Positions 17,981 to 26,457 of a stretch of DNA of 64,000 bases are shown here, in pieces (the stretch's first letter is position 1; the number at the start of each line of letters is the position of its first letter). Source of the DNA: an uncultured Oligoflexia bacterium (GTDB lineage: Bacteria; Bdellovibrionota; Bacteriovoracia; Bacteriovoracales; Bacteriovoracaceae). The notes beneath the pieces were generated by a model that was given only the letters and a program-made list of their open reading frames with translations, was not told the origin of the DNA and ran no database searches. Both the position numbers and the translations under genes were made by a program. The stretch is taken from the NCBI GenBank assembly GCA_937120495.1, contig CAKZJW010000019.1:1-64000 (forward strand), written 5' to 3'.

Positions 17981-19635
17981 ACTTTATTCCTGTAAAGGCT
18001 AAGAATGTTTCCGGGGAACCTGTTGTTTATGACCCCAGTCTTTTCTATTTAGTAAGACAATTATATCACTATTTTAAATTTGTTGAAGATTTAAATAAAG
18101 ACTTTGATCCATTCTACCGCTATCAAGAAGCGTATTTGAAATTATTTGATGAGATTAATGTTGATAATACAAATGATCTTAATCTACTGGAGCATATCTC
18201 ATATACGACTCACTTTGATGAATCTAGTTTTTATTCAGATGTTGAAGATTTCAAAAAATCTTATTCTGATAGTGTTGTTGTCTTGGGTGAAAAGTTTTGG
18301 TCAGCAAATGAAATGTCTAATAGTGGCTCTTCAAGGCATCTTTTTGTTCAAGGAGCTGATATAAAAGGAGCTGGAAGAAACCTTCTCGCTCATAGGGCAG
18401 ACTACTCGCATTCGTGGGGTGGGTTAAATTTAAATGATGTCATTTTAGATTATTTTTATGGAAACTTATTACATTTCTCTACTCCCTTGGGGGCAGAGAG
18501 AATTTTTGCAATAACAAAAATTGATAAAGGATACTTAGCATTCAGAGAAAGAGGCAGCCATAGGATTTGTAATTCTTCTGTGGACTTTCGGTTTCCTAGA
18601 AGCCAAAAACACTTCTCTTTGTTAGTTAGTAATTACCCATCTCCAAAAGAATTTGTTCAAGCACATATCATTCAGTTAACTTCTTCTTTATTAAACGGAT
18701 TTTACCATGGAGCTCTTACTCTAGAGAACAGCTTAATCTCAGGAAAATTTATAGATAATCAAACCTTCTTACCAACTGAAGACATTAATACTTTAGAGTT
18801 TGAATTAATGTATAACGAAAGAAAGCAAACAAGTACTGAAGACTATTATGATTTTAACAGATTTATTGAAAGTGTTAATGCAGATAAAAAGAATTTTTTC
18901 GTCTCTCTTAATAACTGCATAAACTATCTGCAAATCATAGACTATGTACAAATTTCACTAGAGAAAAATGCGAATTATGAAAAGTCTGACTCGTTTGATC
19001 TATGGAAAGAGTGTTTGAGATCGAAATTTAATTTTGAGGAAAAGAACATAGATGCGTTTACTAGGGTTTTTGATTTTATAAAGAATGAGGTATACCTAAG
19101 TTCTTCTAGAGAATGGAAGGAACTTCAAGACAACTTGATTTCTGTCAAACATTCTTATGATCATAAAACTTTGGGCCATGTAATAAAAATTTCAATAAAA
19201 ATGAAAGAGAATAATTCACCTCTTGATGCGTTTAAGAAAAACCAATTGAGTAAACGCAAAAAAGGATTTCAATTGATTCAGAAATTCTTTATAAGCAATT
19301 TGAAAAATAAAGCTCCAATTACAGAATTTTCTGAGAAACTTTTATCAAAAATTAACGATCTTGCTATCCCAAGTCATTTTCTAATAAATAAGGGAACAAC
19401 TTATAAAAATGAGTTTACTACAATTGAAGAACTCGAAAGATACTTAAGTAACCATTATGGCTATGATTCAAATATGCCTCTTAAAGTTCGCACATTAAAT
19501 GAAGAGAGGCCTTCAAGTAAAATGCTTATTGAAATTAAAGAAAAGTCTATAATTTCAGCCGTTTATAAAGATAATATTATACTTAATATTCCCGCAATTT
19601 ATTACTGTATTGACCACACTTGCGTTGAAGACTAA
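17956..19635 (+). CDS. divergent SelO-like (YdiU) pseudokinase, cluster A
   Basis: 559 residues. SelO enzymes have a kinase-like fold but bind ATP inverted and move AMP onto Ser/Thr/Tyr hydroxyls. Here D-I-K137-G-A-G-R-N matches the canonical Q-L-K-G-A-G-R-T ATP-binding block. H251-G-x4-E257-N258-x4-G263-x-F-I-D267 matches, without gaps, the canonical catalytic loop H-G-V-x-N-T-D-N-x4-G-x-T-I-D, keeping the metal-binding Asn and the DFG-type Asp but with Glu for the first Asp. A conserved S-S-R-H and D-Y-x-H-S-W-G-G flank the Lys in both this protein and the cluster B copy. The C-terminal ~200 residues are unlike SelO. The start codon overlaps the divergent glycosyltransferase by 25 nt. Role in peptide modification is inferred. 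Confidence 0.7.
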   Translation: MNFYYDLAHFIPVKAKNVSGEPVVYDPSLFYLVRQLYHYFKFVEDLNKDFDPFYRYQEAYLKLFDEINVDNTNDLNLLEHISYTTHFDESSFYSDVEDFKKSYSDSVVVLGEKFWSANEMSNSGSSRHLFVQGADIKGAGRNLLAHRADYSHSWGGLNLNDVILDYFYGNLLHFSTPLGAERIFAITKIDKGYLAFRERGSHRICNSSVDFRFPRSQKHFSLLVSNYPSPKEFVQAHIIQLTSSLLNGFYHGALTLENSLISGKFIDNQTFLPTEDINTLEFELMYNERKQTSTEDYYDFNRFIESVNADKKNFFVSLNNCINYLQIIDYVQISLEKNANYEKSDSFDLWKECLRSKFNFEEKNIDAFTRVFDFIKNEVYLSSSREWKELQDNLISVKHSYDHKTLGHVIKISIKMKENNSPLDAFKKNQLSKRKKGFQLIQKFFISNLKNKAPITEFSEKLLSKINDLAIPSHFLINKGTTYKNEFTTIEELERYLSNHYGYDSNMPLKVRTLNEERPSSKMLIEIKEKSIISAVYKDNIILNIPAIYYCIDHTCVED

Positions 19636-19644
19636 ACTGTATAT

Positions 19645-20037
19645 ATGAAAAACTTTACTATCGTTGATTCGCTGCATTATTTCTCTGGTGAAATCCTATA
19701 TATTTTACCTGAAGGAGAAGAGGATATTATTTGGGAAGTAAGAGGTGAGAAACTTCAATCTCTATTTATGTCTGCAATTGAAAATAATGAAAGTACACTT
19801 TCTGATGAGATATTAAGTTTTCTTATCAGTTCAGAAACGAATTCGGAGCATTCAGTTTCGTCTTTTGGTGTGGTTAAAGTTCTTTCTGTAGAAAATGACT
19901 TCTTAGAACATGATTTAAAAGCTTATGCTAAATATCCTTCTTCAACAAGTTGTCCAGGGACATTTGGTGGTATGGGGCAAGGCTCAACTATGAGTGATGA
20001 TAATACTTGTTTAATTGAAGCTCCCGCTGACCCTTAA
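19645..20037 (+). CDS. putative recognition domain-precursor peptide fusion, cluster A
   Basis: 130 residues starting 9 nt after the SelO-like gene. Residues ~1-90 have a beta-beta then helices pattern (ILYILPEGEEDIIWEVRG, then SLFMSAIENNE and LSDEILSFL) that can be laid against the PqqD-like protein of cluster B. The last ~35 residues are different in kind: Pro/Ser/Thr/Gly-rich with two Cys (TSCPGTFGGMGQG ... DDNTCLIE) and an acidic Pro end. This resembles a leader or recognition domain fused to a core peptide with a possible disulfide loop. It has no signal peptide. No SD is visible, so translation may be coupled to the gene before. The PqqD resemblance is weak by eye. Confidence 0.5.
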   Translation: MKNFTIVDSLHYFSGEILYILPEGEEDIIWEVRGEKLQSLFMSAIENNESTLSDEILSFLISSETNSEHSVSSFGVVKVLSVENDFLEHDLKAYAKYPSSTSCPGTFGGMGQGSTMSDDNTCLIEAPADP

Positions 20038-20040
20038 TAT

Positions 20041-20868
20041 CTATTTGTTTAAAGATTTAAGATGAAATTCTATATGCTCACCAATAAAGCTAGAAATATA
20101 AAAATAGCTGTGATCATAGCCATCTCTGTATTTTACTTCTAACTTCTGTCCAGACTCCCTTGCTTGATTCACAATATTTTCTGTAAGTAAATGTTCTTCA
20201 AGAAACTGATCACTTCTTCCTTGATCAATTAATATTTTATCATCTCTTGTTATTCCAGTTTTTATCAACTCCGTTGCATCATAAAGAAGAGCTTCCTTTT
20301 CATCTGCTAGATAACCTTTAAATGCTTTTTGTCCCCAAGGAGATTTTGTAGGGTTCACTATTGGGGAGAACGCAGAAACTGATTTAAATAAATTTTTTTC
20401 TTTTAATCCAAGAATTAAAGCTCCATGCCCACCCATTGAGTGACCCATAATTGAAATATCTGTAACCTTAAAATTCTCTTTTAAAATATTAACAACTTCT
20501 TCTTTTATATAGTCATACATGCGGTAGTTATTTTTATAATTCTCTGTCGTAGAGTTGATATAAAAACCAGCGCCGCTTCCAAAGTCATATGATTCATGTT
20601 CACCTGGAAGATCAAGTCCTCGAGGAGAAGTATCTGGACAGATAATCATTGTATTTGAATCTTTTAAGTACGCTTGTGCTCCGGCTTTAGTTATAAAATT
20701 TTCTTCAGTACAAGTTAAACCTGATAGCCAAATGATAGCATTTTTTACTTCAGCTTTTGGAGTGAATACTGAGAAATTCATTTTGGTCTTTGTTATGTTC
20801 GAGTCATGCTCGAAGTACTTCGTAAAACCATCAAATGTTTTTATGCTTTTTGTTTCCGTTATATTCAT
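20041..20868 (-). CDS. fghA: S-formylglutathione hydrolase
   Basis: Hydrolyses S-formylglutathione to formate and glutathione, the last step of glutathione-dependent formaldehyde removal. It is an alpha/beta hydrolase of 275 residues (typical ~280) with WLSGLTCTEENF, the nucleophile elbow GHSMGGHGAL (Ser near residue 145), and C-terminal Asp and His in DQGRSDQFL and GYDHSYFYI. It is 8 nt downstream of the S-(hydroxymethyl)glutathione dehydrogenase gene, the standard operon. Confidence 0.95.
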   Translation of the reverse strand: MNITETKSIKTFDGFTKYFEHDSNITKTKMNFSVFTPKAEVKNAIIWLSGLTCTEENFITKAGAQAYLKDSNTMIICPDTSPRGLDLPGEHESYDFGSGAGFYINSTTENYKNNYRMYDYIKEEVVNILKENFKVTDISIMGHSMGGHGALILGLKEKNLFKSVSAFSPIVNPTKSPWGQKAFKGYLADEKEALLYDATELIKTGITRDDKILIDQGRSDQFLEEHLLTENIVNQARESGQKLEVKYRDGYDHSYFYISSFIGEHIEFHLKSLNK

Positions 20869-20876
20869 TTCAATTC

Positions 20877-21995
<1,119 letters not shown>

Positions 21996-22068
21996 CTATG
22001 TAATTTTATCCAAGTATATATTTTATCTGATAATAAACAATATGCAGGCAGCAATTATAAGCAAAGGG

Positions 22069-22611
22069 TTATTGCTTGACCTTTAACCTAGGCCACTTAG
22101 TAATCCAATTTTTACTTTCAACTCTTTGTGTAAATGTCGACAAGTTTTCTAAACTTGGAATTGGTCTTAAGATGAGCTGTTCTATATCATTAAATCCATA
22201 TGGAGCAATAATTTGCAGGTCATTATTTTTTGTTAATCGTACCGCAATACAAGTTGCTGTCTCGACCCATTTAGAAATAGCTTCCTCTGTCGAGCTATAA
22301 GGAGGATGGTTATGCCAAAGATGTGTTCGTGCTTGATTTATAATTTCCCAATCAACTTTAGGATTCATTTGGGTTAGCTTTGATTGAATTTCTTTTTCAT
22401 ATTCAATAGAGCATTTGTTCTTATCAAAAAAAACGACATCGATATCTACTAAGGGAGTTCTTTTTTTATATCTGTGAAGAATGTCCCAAGCTTTATTTCT
22501 TACAAATCCAGCACCGATCCAACAGTTGGGTAGGTCTAGGCTGCGTACGGACTCTAATATATCAATCATCCAGGAATCTTTTTGAATGGCGTCTATTAAT
22601 TGGTCTTTCAT
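22069..22611 (-). CDS. nucleotidyltransferase family protein (NTP_transf_6 / DUF925)
   Basis: 180 residues. GAGFVRNKAWDILH and VDIDVVFFD give the G-G/S and D-x-D motifs of a nucleotidyltransferase fold, and ETATCIAVRL with IIAPYGFNDIEQLILRP match the DUF925 family in E. coli YbeA-unrelated, COG3575-type proteins. Substrate unknown. It stands alone, facing away from the frmA operon promoter region. Confidence 0.8.
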   Translation of the reverse strand: MKDQLIDAIQKDSWMIDILESVRSLDLPNCWIGAGFVRNKAWDILHRYKKRTPLVDIDVVFFDKNKCSIEYEKEIQSKLTQMNPKVDWEIINQARTHLWHNHPPYSSTEEAISKWVETATCIAVRLTKNNDLQIIAPYGFNDIEQLILRPIPSLENLSTFTQRVESKNWITKWPRLKVKQ

Positions 22612-22721
22612 GGTTTTATATTACGACACTTTTATGTAAAAATCTTCTTCGATTTACTTGAATGAACTCCTAATAGATTATAAAGTTAGGAATCTTTAAA
22701 GAAACTACTAAAGGCATGACC

Positions 22722-23291
22722 ATGAAACTTTATTTATTAAAAATAATTACTTTTTTACTACTCTTAACTCAATTGAGTTATGCGACAGATTATGTGCCAA
22801 CTAAAGAGGAAATAAAAAAAGCAAAAAATATCGCGATAGAAACTTCTAAGTGGTTTAAATATAAAACAGGTAAAATCAATAATGAGAAGGAAGGTCAGTG
22901 TGGAGATTACGCATTAAAGTTTATTCTTAAATTTAATACAACTATGGGGAAAAATGTTGCGAGACTTATTGTCGCAAATAACCCTGTAGATAGTGGAACA
23001 TATCGTGTCGGGAATAAGGTCGATGTCAAAAAACTGGGGTTTGAGGGATTTAAGTCGGGTAGCAGTGGATTTTTAATTTGGGATAAGCGAATATATTTGT
23101 ATCATCCAGTTCTAGGAGCTTATGAATTGTTTTTAGAAAAAGCCTGGACTCCAAAAAAACATTTTGGAGTTGATATGCTGGATAAAAAACAAGTGCATGT
23201 ATGGGCAGCAATAGGTAACATAAGTGTTGATCCGACATATTATGATTTATGGCCAGATGAGTTTAAAACACCACTTGGAAAAGATGAATAA
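22722..23291 (+). CDS. exported protein of unknown function
   Basis: The second of two close ATGs (22716, 22722) is chosen because AAAGG lies 7 nt before it and it starts the signal peptide (MKLYLLKIITFLLLLTQLSYA). The mature ~170 residues contain GQCGDYALKFILKFN, with a Cys followed by Asp and, later, HVWAAI and a DPTYYDLWPDEF end. The Cys, His and Asp order is reminiscent of transglutaminase-like or papain-like cysteine peptidases, but this is a tentative reading. Confidence 0.65.
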   Translation: MKLYLLKIITFLLLLTQLSYATDYVPTKEEIKKAKNIAIETSKWFKYKTGKINNEKEGQCGDYALKFILKFNTTMGKNVARLIVANNPVDSGTYRVGNKVDVKKLGFEGFKSGSSGFLIWDKRIYLYHPVLGAYELFLEKAWTPKKHFGVDMLDKKQVHVWAAIGNISVDPTYYDLWPDEFKTPLGKDE

Positions 23292-23319
23292 AAAATATTA
23301 AAAGTTTTTTTTTATTAAA

Positions 23320-23952
23320 TTATTTTTTTGTTAAACAAAACCTGCAAGTTGCTCCACCTTTGGCAATACAGCTCTCCATCACAACGTTAGTATTCGTACT
23401 CTTCTCAATAAAGAGAATATCAAATTGACATAACTCTGGGTGATCTTTTGCAACGGAGTGATAAACACAATTTGTCGCTTCAATGATGGCGCCTTTGCGA
23501 AGGTCACTTTGCTTTACTCGAGCCCTATACCCAAGTTCATTTAAAGTATTTGAAAGCTCTGTTAATTTTTCTAGGAATGAAGGCTTTGTGGTAAAGCGAG
23601 CCTCCATAGACTTATAAACTTTTGAAGCCAAGCCTTTCATTATCTTTGCTGTTTCTTTCTCTCCCATGTCTTCAAGTAAATACTCTAAAATTGTACTTGA
23701 AAGCCAAGAGTACTGCTTTGGTAAGACGTCATGTCCTTCGTCTGTTAATAAGTATTTTCTTTTTGGTCGTCCGATCCCACCAGTTGAGTCTATAAATCTA
23801 ATAAATCCTAGGGCATCAATTTTGAGTATGTGCTCTTTTACTGCTGATTTACTTATATTCATTTTCTCTGAGAGCTCACTAAGACCCAAGCCTTCAGGGT
23901 ACTCTAGTAGCAAGTCTAGGATCTTTTCTTGGTTTTTATGCAATTTACTCAC
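23320..23952 (-). CDS. SufR-like iron-sulfur transcriptional regulator
   Basis: 210 residues: an N-terminal winged helix (GLGLSELSEKMNISKSAVKEHI) followed by GRPKRKYLLTDEG, as in the DeoR/ArsR-like SufR group, and a C-terminal sensor part with NCVYHSVAKDHPELCQFD and CIAKGGATCRFC. Such spaced cysteines ligate an Fe-S cluster in SufR-type regulators. It is divergent from a membrane-protein gene, and the 91 bp between contain a tandem repeat (23964-23981) that may be its operator. Fe-S binding is inferred. Confidence 0.78.
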   Translation of the reverse strand: MSKLHKNQEKILDLLLEYPEGLGLSELSEKMNISKSAVKEHILKIDALGFIRFIDSTGGIGRPKRKYLLTDEGHDVLPKQYSWLSSTILEYLLEDMGEKETAKIMKGLASKVYKSMEARFTTKPSFLEKLTELSNTLNELGYRARVKQSDLRKGAIIEATNCVYHSVAKDHPELCQFDILFIEKSTNTNVVMESCIAKGGATCRFCLTKK

Positions 23953-23963
23953 TCTATCTCCTA

Positions 23964-23981
23964 TTTAAACAGTTTAAACAG
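23964..23981. promoter_or_regulatory. tandem repeat, candidate operator
   Basis: Two head-to-tail copies of TTTAAACAG, whose core GTTTAAAC is palindromic, lie between the SufR-like regulator and the divergent membrane gene, 12 nt from the regulator start. The position suits autoregulation and control of the neighbour. Confidence 0.45.
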
Positions 23982-24043
23982 TCTTTACCGTTTTTATTGT
24001 AGCAGGCATTATAAATTAAGCAAACAATTCCAAAGGAGAAAAA

Positions 24044-24550
24044 ATGGATACGACAGTAAGAAAAACAAATTTTATGAACTCAAAACTTATAGCATCAGTA
24101 CTAACTGGCCAGGCAGCAGGGCTGATTATGGCGGTAGTAGTAATGATTGTTTTTACGATCTTTCTTGGTAAAGGACCACTGTTTCCAGTTCAAGTAATCG
24201 GTTCAACATTGTTTGGAGTATCTGCACTTGAAGGGTTTCACTTCGGAGCATTTCTTGCGGGGCTAGTTTTGCATCAAGCAGGGCCTAGTTTACTTTGGGG
24301 AGTTATCTATGGAGCTTTAAATAAGAAGCTTGATATTGCAGATGTAAAAGGATCTTTAGTTTTGGGTTTAGGTGTAGGTGTCTTATCAATGGTTGGCCCT
24401 TATATTTTAATTCCTTTCGTAATGAAAAGCCTTCATGGAGTTGATTTTTGGAATCAACAAGTACCGATGCTTTGGGACTGGGCGGCTCATATTGTTTTTG
24501 GAGCATCTTTTGGATTATACCCAGTAATATTAAAAAAGCTTAAAGCCTAA
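24044..24550 (+). CDS. inner-membrane protein of unknown function
   Basis: 168 residues with about four hydrophobic helices (near residues 17-40, 65-90, 100-125 and 145-160). The start follows GGAG. It lies between the divergent SufR-like regulator and folE (21 bp upstream of folE), so it may be under redox or iron control and co-transcribed with folE. No family recognised with certainty. Confidence 0.7.
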   Translation: MDTTVRKTNFMNSKLIASVLTGQAAGLIMAVVVMIVFTIFLGKGPLFPVQVIGSTLFGVSALEGFHFGAFLAGLVLHQAGPSLLWGVIYGALNKKLDIADVKGSLVLGLGVGVLSMVGPYILIPFVMKSLHGVDFWNQQVPMLWDWAAHIVFGASFGLYPVILKKLKA

Positions 24551-24571
24551 TAGACCAAGTCGGGAGTAGTT

Positions 24572-25141
24572 ATGAAAATAGAGAAGCTTGATAACTTAAT
24601 GAATCTAACGACAGAGCTACTTTCTTCTATTGAGGGAGAAGACATATCTAGAGAAGGATTGCTTGATACACCTAAAAGGTTCTCAAAGGCAATATCATTT
24701 CTAACAGAAGGTTACACTATGGATGTTGCAAGTGTTGTTGGAGATGCAATTTTTGATGAACCAGACAGTGAGTACGTTCTTATTAAAGATATTGAGTTTT
24801 ATTCTTTATGTGAACACCATATCTTGCCATTTATGGGGAAAGTGCATGTTGCATACATACCTGATGGTAAAGTAATTGGTCTCTCTAAGATTCCAAGGCT
24901 TGTAAATATATTTGCTCGTCGATTGCAAGTTCAAGAAAGATTAACATCACAGATTGCAAAAGAGCTGGATAGAATTTTACAACCTAAAGGTGTAGCCGTC
25001 TTTGTTGAAGCAGAACATATGTGTATGAAGATGAGAGGTGTTCAAAATCAGGGCTCAACAACTATTAGCCGCTCTTATATTGGAAGTTTTAAAGATGATT
25101 CATCTTTGCAAGGAGAATTTTTAAGCTCTATTCGTTCTTGA
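24572..25141 (+). CDS. folE: GTP cyclohydrolase I
   Basis: Makes 7,8-dihydroneopterin triphosphate from GTP, first step of folate and pteridine synthesis. 189 residues, with the zinc-binding [29 protein letters not shown] and the later [12 protein letters not shown] (third zinc ligand). The length is normal. The stop TGA overlaps the ATG of a downstream HTH frame (TGATG), and a terminator begins 20 nt later, inside that frame. Confidence 0.96.
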   Translation: MKIEKLDNLMNLTTELLSSIEGEDISREGLLDTPKRFSKAISFLTEGYTMDVASVVGDAIFDEPDSEYVLIKDIEFYSLCEHHILPFMGKVHVAYIPDGKVIGLSKIPRLVNIFARRLQVQERLTSQIAKELDRILQPKGVAVFVEAEHMCMKMRGVQNQGSTTISRSYIGSFKDDSSLQGEFLSSIRS

Positions 25142-25410
25142 TGAATTTTAAATTTAAAAATAAAAAAGCCTTCTTAATAAAGAAGGCTTTTTTTGTACTT
25201 TCAAAAGAAACTGGTGGAGGTGGTGACAAGCTAGTTGAACAAGGTCTTACTGTTAGTGAGAACTTTGGAGCTAGTTTCTTTACTCCACGAATTGATATTA
25301 ACACAGTTAGGTTATTATCATCTCAAGGAATGTCTAGAAATGCCATCTCAAAGCACTTAGGATGTGCTAGAGCGACAGTTTCCAAAGCTCTACAACAGTT
25401 AGAGACCTGA
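25141..25410 (+). CDS. small helix-turn-helix protein, coupled to folE
   Basis: An 89-residue frame whose ATG overlaps the folE stop (TGATG). The first 17 codons run through the terminator hairpin, giving Lys/Phe/Ala-rich, low-complexity residues. The C-terminal ~40 residues form a clear HTH of resolvase or Mor type (GMSRNAISKHLGCARATVSKAL). No ATG, GTG or TTG occurs in frame between the hairpin and the HTH, so either translation passes the hairpin or the gene is a 5'-damaged remnant. It precedes an XRE-type gene. Confidence 0.5.
   Translation: MNFKFKNKKAFLIKKAFFVLSKETGGGGDKLVEQGLTVSENFGASFFTPRIDINTVRLLSSQGMSRNAISKHLGCARATVSKALQQLET
25162..25194 (+). terminator. rho-independent terminator after folE, inside a downstream frame
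   Basis: A-run, then GCCTTCTT-AATA-AAGAAGGC (perfect 8-bp stem), then seven T. It is strong in both directions. It sits within the first codons of the HTH frame at 25141-25410. Confidence 0.88.
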
Positions 25411-25428
25411 TTACTAGGAGGTTTAACT

Positions 25429-25719
25429 GTGAGCAAACAAATTGTCATCCAAGAGTCATTAAGAAGTTATCTTGAATTAAAAAACTTATCTCAATCTAAG
25501 CTGGCCACCGCCAGTGGGATATCCACATCATCACTGCATGGATATTTAAATGGAACCCTACCAAAGAGTTTAATGATTCTTATTAAGTTGTCTCAGTCAT
25601 TGGGAGTTGGCCTTGATGAGCTAGTTTTTGGTGAAAGGCCTATTGCTCAAAGAGTAGATGGTATTTCTCTGTGGGAGATCACAGGTCAATATGAACTAAC
25701 AATAACCAAAAAAGACTAG
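25429..25719 (+). CDS. XRE-family helix-turn-helix protein
   Basis: 96 residues starting at GTG 25429 behind TAGGAGGT. The HTH spans about residues 16-66 (NLSQSKLATASGISTSSLHGYLNG ... LSQSLGVGLDELVFG), like Cro/CI-type DNA-binding proteins. It is the middle gene of a three-gene set with the HTH frame upstream and a small membrane protein downstream (9-nt gap). Targets unknown; phage or plasmid-type origin is plausible. Confidence 0.8.
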   Translation: MSKQIVIQESLRSYLELKNLSQSKLATASGISTSSLHGYLNGTLPKSLMILIKLSQSLGVGLDELVFGERPIAQRVDGISLWEITGQYELTITKKD

Positions 25720-25728
25720 GGGGCTTTC

Positions 25729-25956
25729 ATGTTTAAAATGATTAAAGGATTTATAGAGGATTTACTTGCAATTTTATTTACAGGTAGTATTTTAACTTTT
25801 GGAGTGAGTGAAGCCTACTTCTTAATGGAAAAAGCCGCACTTACTAAGGCCCATAGAGCTCAGTCGTCTTTATCAAAATTTACAGAAGCTCTGACATGTC
25901 AGAAGTTTGATGATAAGATGCACATAGAAAAATCGAGCTCTGGTCGATGTAAATAA
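25729..25956 (+). CDS. small membrane protein of unknown function
   Basis: 75 residues with one hydrophobic helix (about residues 10-32) and a soluble Lys/Ser-rich tail with two Cys. SD AGGGGG precedes the ATG. It is 9 nt after the XRE gene and before a terminator, so it ends that small operon. No family recognised. Confidence 0.55.
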   Translation: MFKMIKGFIEDLLAILFTGSILTFGVSEAYFLMEKAALTKAHRAQSSLSKFTEALTCQKFDDKMHIEKSSSGRCK

Positions 25957-25958
25957 TC

Positions 25959-25987
25959 AATTAGTTGTCTAGCGACAATTAATTTTC
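25959..25987 (+). terminator. terminator-like hairpin ending the XRE/small-membrane operon
   Basis: AATTAGTTGTC - TAGC - GACAATTAATT (11-bp stem with one G-U pair, 4-nt loop) followed by a short T run. It begins 2 nt after the upstream stop codon. Confidence 0.6.
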
Positions 25988-26142
25988 CCACCAAAAATAC
26001 TAAATTCATCAATTTCTTGCAAAATTTAACAATCTGACTACTTTATCTCAATATATGAAAGAACTGGATTTTATAAAAGAACAGCCTAAGTATACGTTTT
26101 TAGGTTTGGACTTCTTTTATAGAAAAAGCTTTAGTCGGAGAA

Positions 26143-26181
26143 ATCATGTTATATCTACATTAATTGAAAATATAACATGAT
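26143..26181. repeat. perfect 12-bp inverted repeat
   Basis: ATCATGTTATAT (26143-26154) and ATATAACATGAT (26170-26181) with a 15-nt spacer, followed 10 nt later by a run of seven T. It could be a terminator, an operator or the end of a mobile element. Confidence 0.6.
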
Positions 26182-26197
26182 GAACAAGACCCTTTTT

Positions 26198-26293
26198 TTA
26201 CGAGTCATTTTCTATGCTATGTCCATCCACAAAATCTAAAAATACGGGTTCAGTTAAACCATTAAATTTGTAAACTCCAAGTCTGAGACTGTT
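26198..26293 (-). pseudogene. possible C-terminal coding remnant
   Basis: Minus-strand frame of 31 codons, bounded upstream by an in-frame stop, with protein-like composition (for example LTEPVFLDFVDGHSIEND) and no start codon. It could be the decayed tail of a lost gene. Very short, so low confidence. Confidence 0.2.
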
Positions 26294-26457
26294 TTATTTT
26301 TTTACTCGTAGCCTCCAATTAGAAACTATAAATCAACCTTAAGTTAAACGATTTAGCCTGTGATGTAATATCGACCTTACTGTAAGTAGACGTAAGGCTT
26401 AAGGATTAGTTGTATTATTAAGTTGTGGAAAAGCTTCTCTAGTATTACATTGTCATT

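Larger units (their letters stand above)
16995..20037. other. cluster A: SelO-like / recognition-domain-peptide / glycosyltransferase locus
   Basis: Four genes from a divergent centre at about 17.97 kb: on the minus strand a GT2-like glycosyltransferase coupled to a 36-residue membrane peptide; on the plus strand a SelO-like pseudokinase and, 9 nt later, a 130-residue protein with a possible recognition domain and a Cys/Gly-rich tail. The set parallels cluster B at 26458-31205. It is inferred to make and modify a peptide. Confidence 0.5.
25957..26457. other. 500-bp gene-poor stretch before cluster B
   Basis: Holds the hairpin at 25959, a 41-codon open frame at 26055-26180 (no SD; doubtful), a perfect 12-bp inverted repeat at 26143-26181, and a minus-strand coding-like remnant at 26198-26293. 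From 26300 to 26457 I see only AT-rich sequence that should include the cluster B promoter; no convincing -35/-10 pair stands out. It looks like a junction or decayed region. Confidence 0.5.

Noticed and set aside
26055..26180. 41-codon plus-strand frame before cluster B as a second peptide gene
   Set aside because: No SD or promoter, no Cys-rich tail, and its end is made by the inverted repeat; not enough to call a gene.
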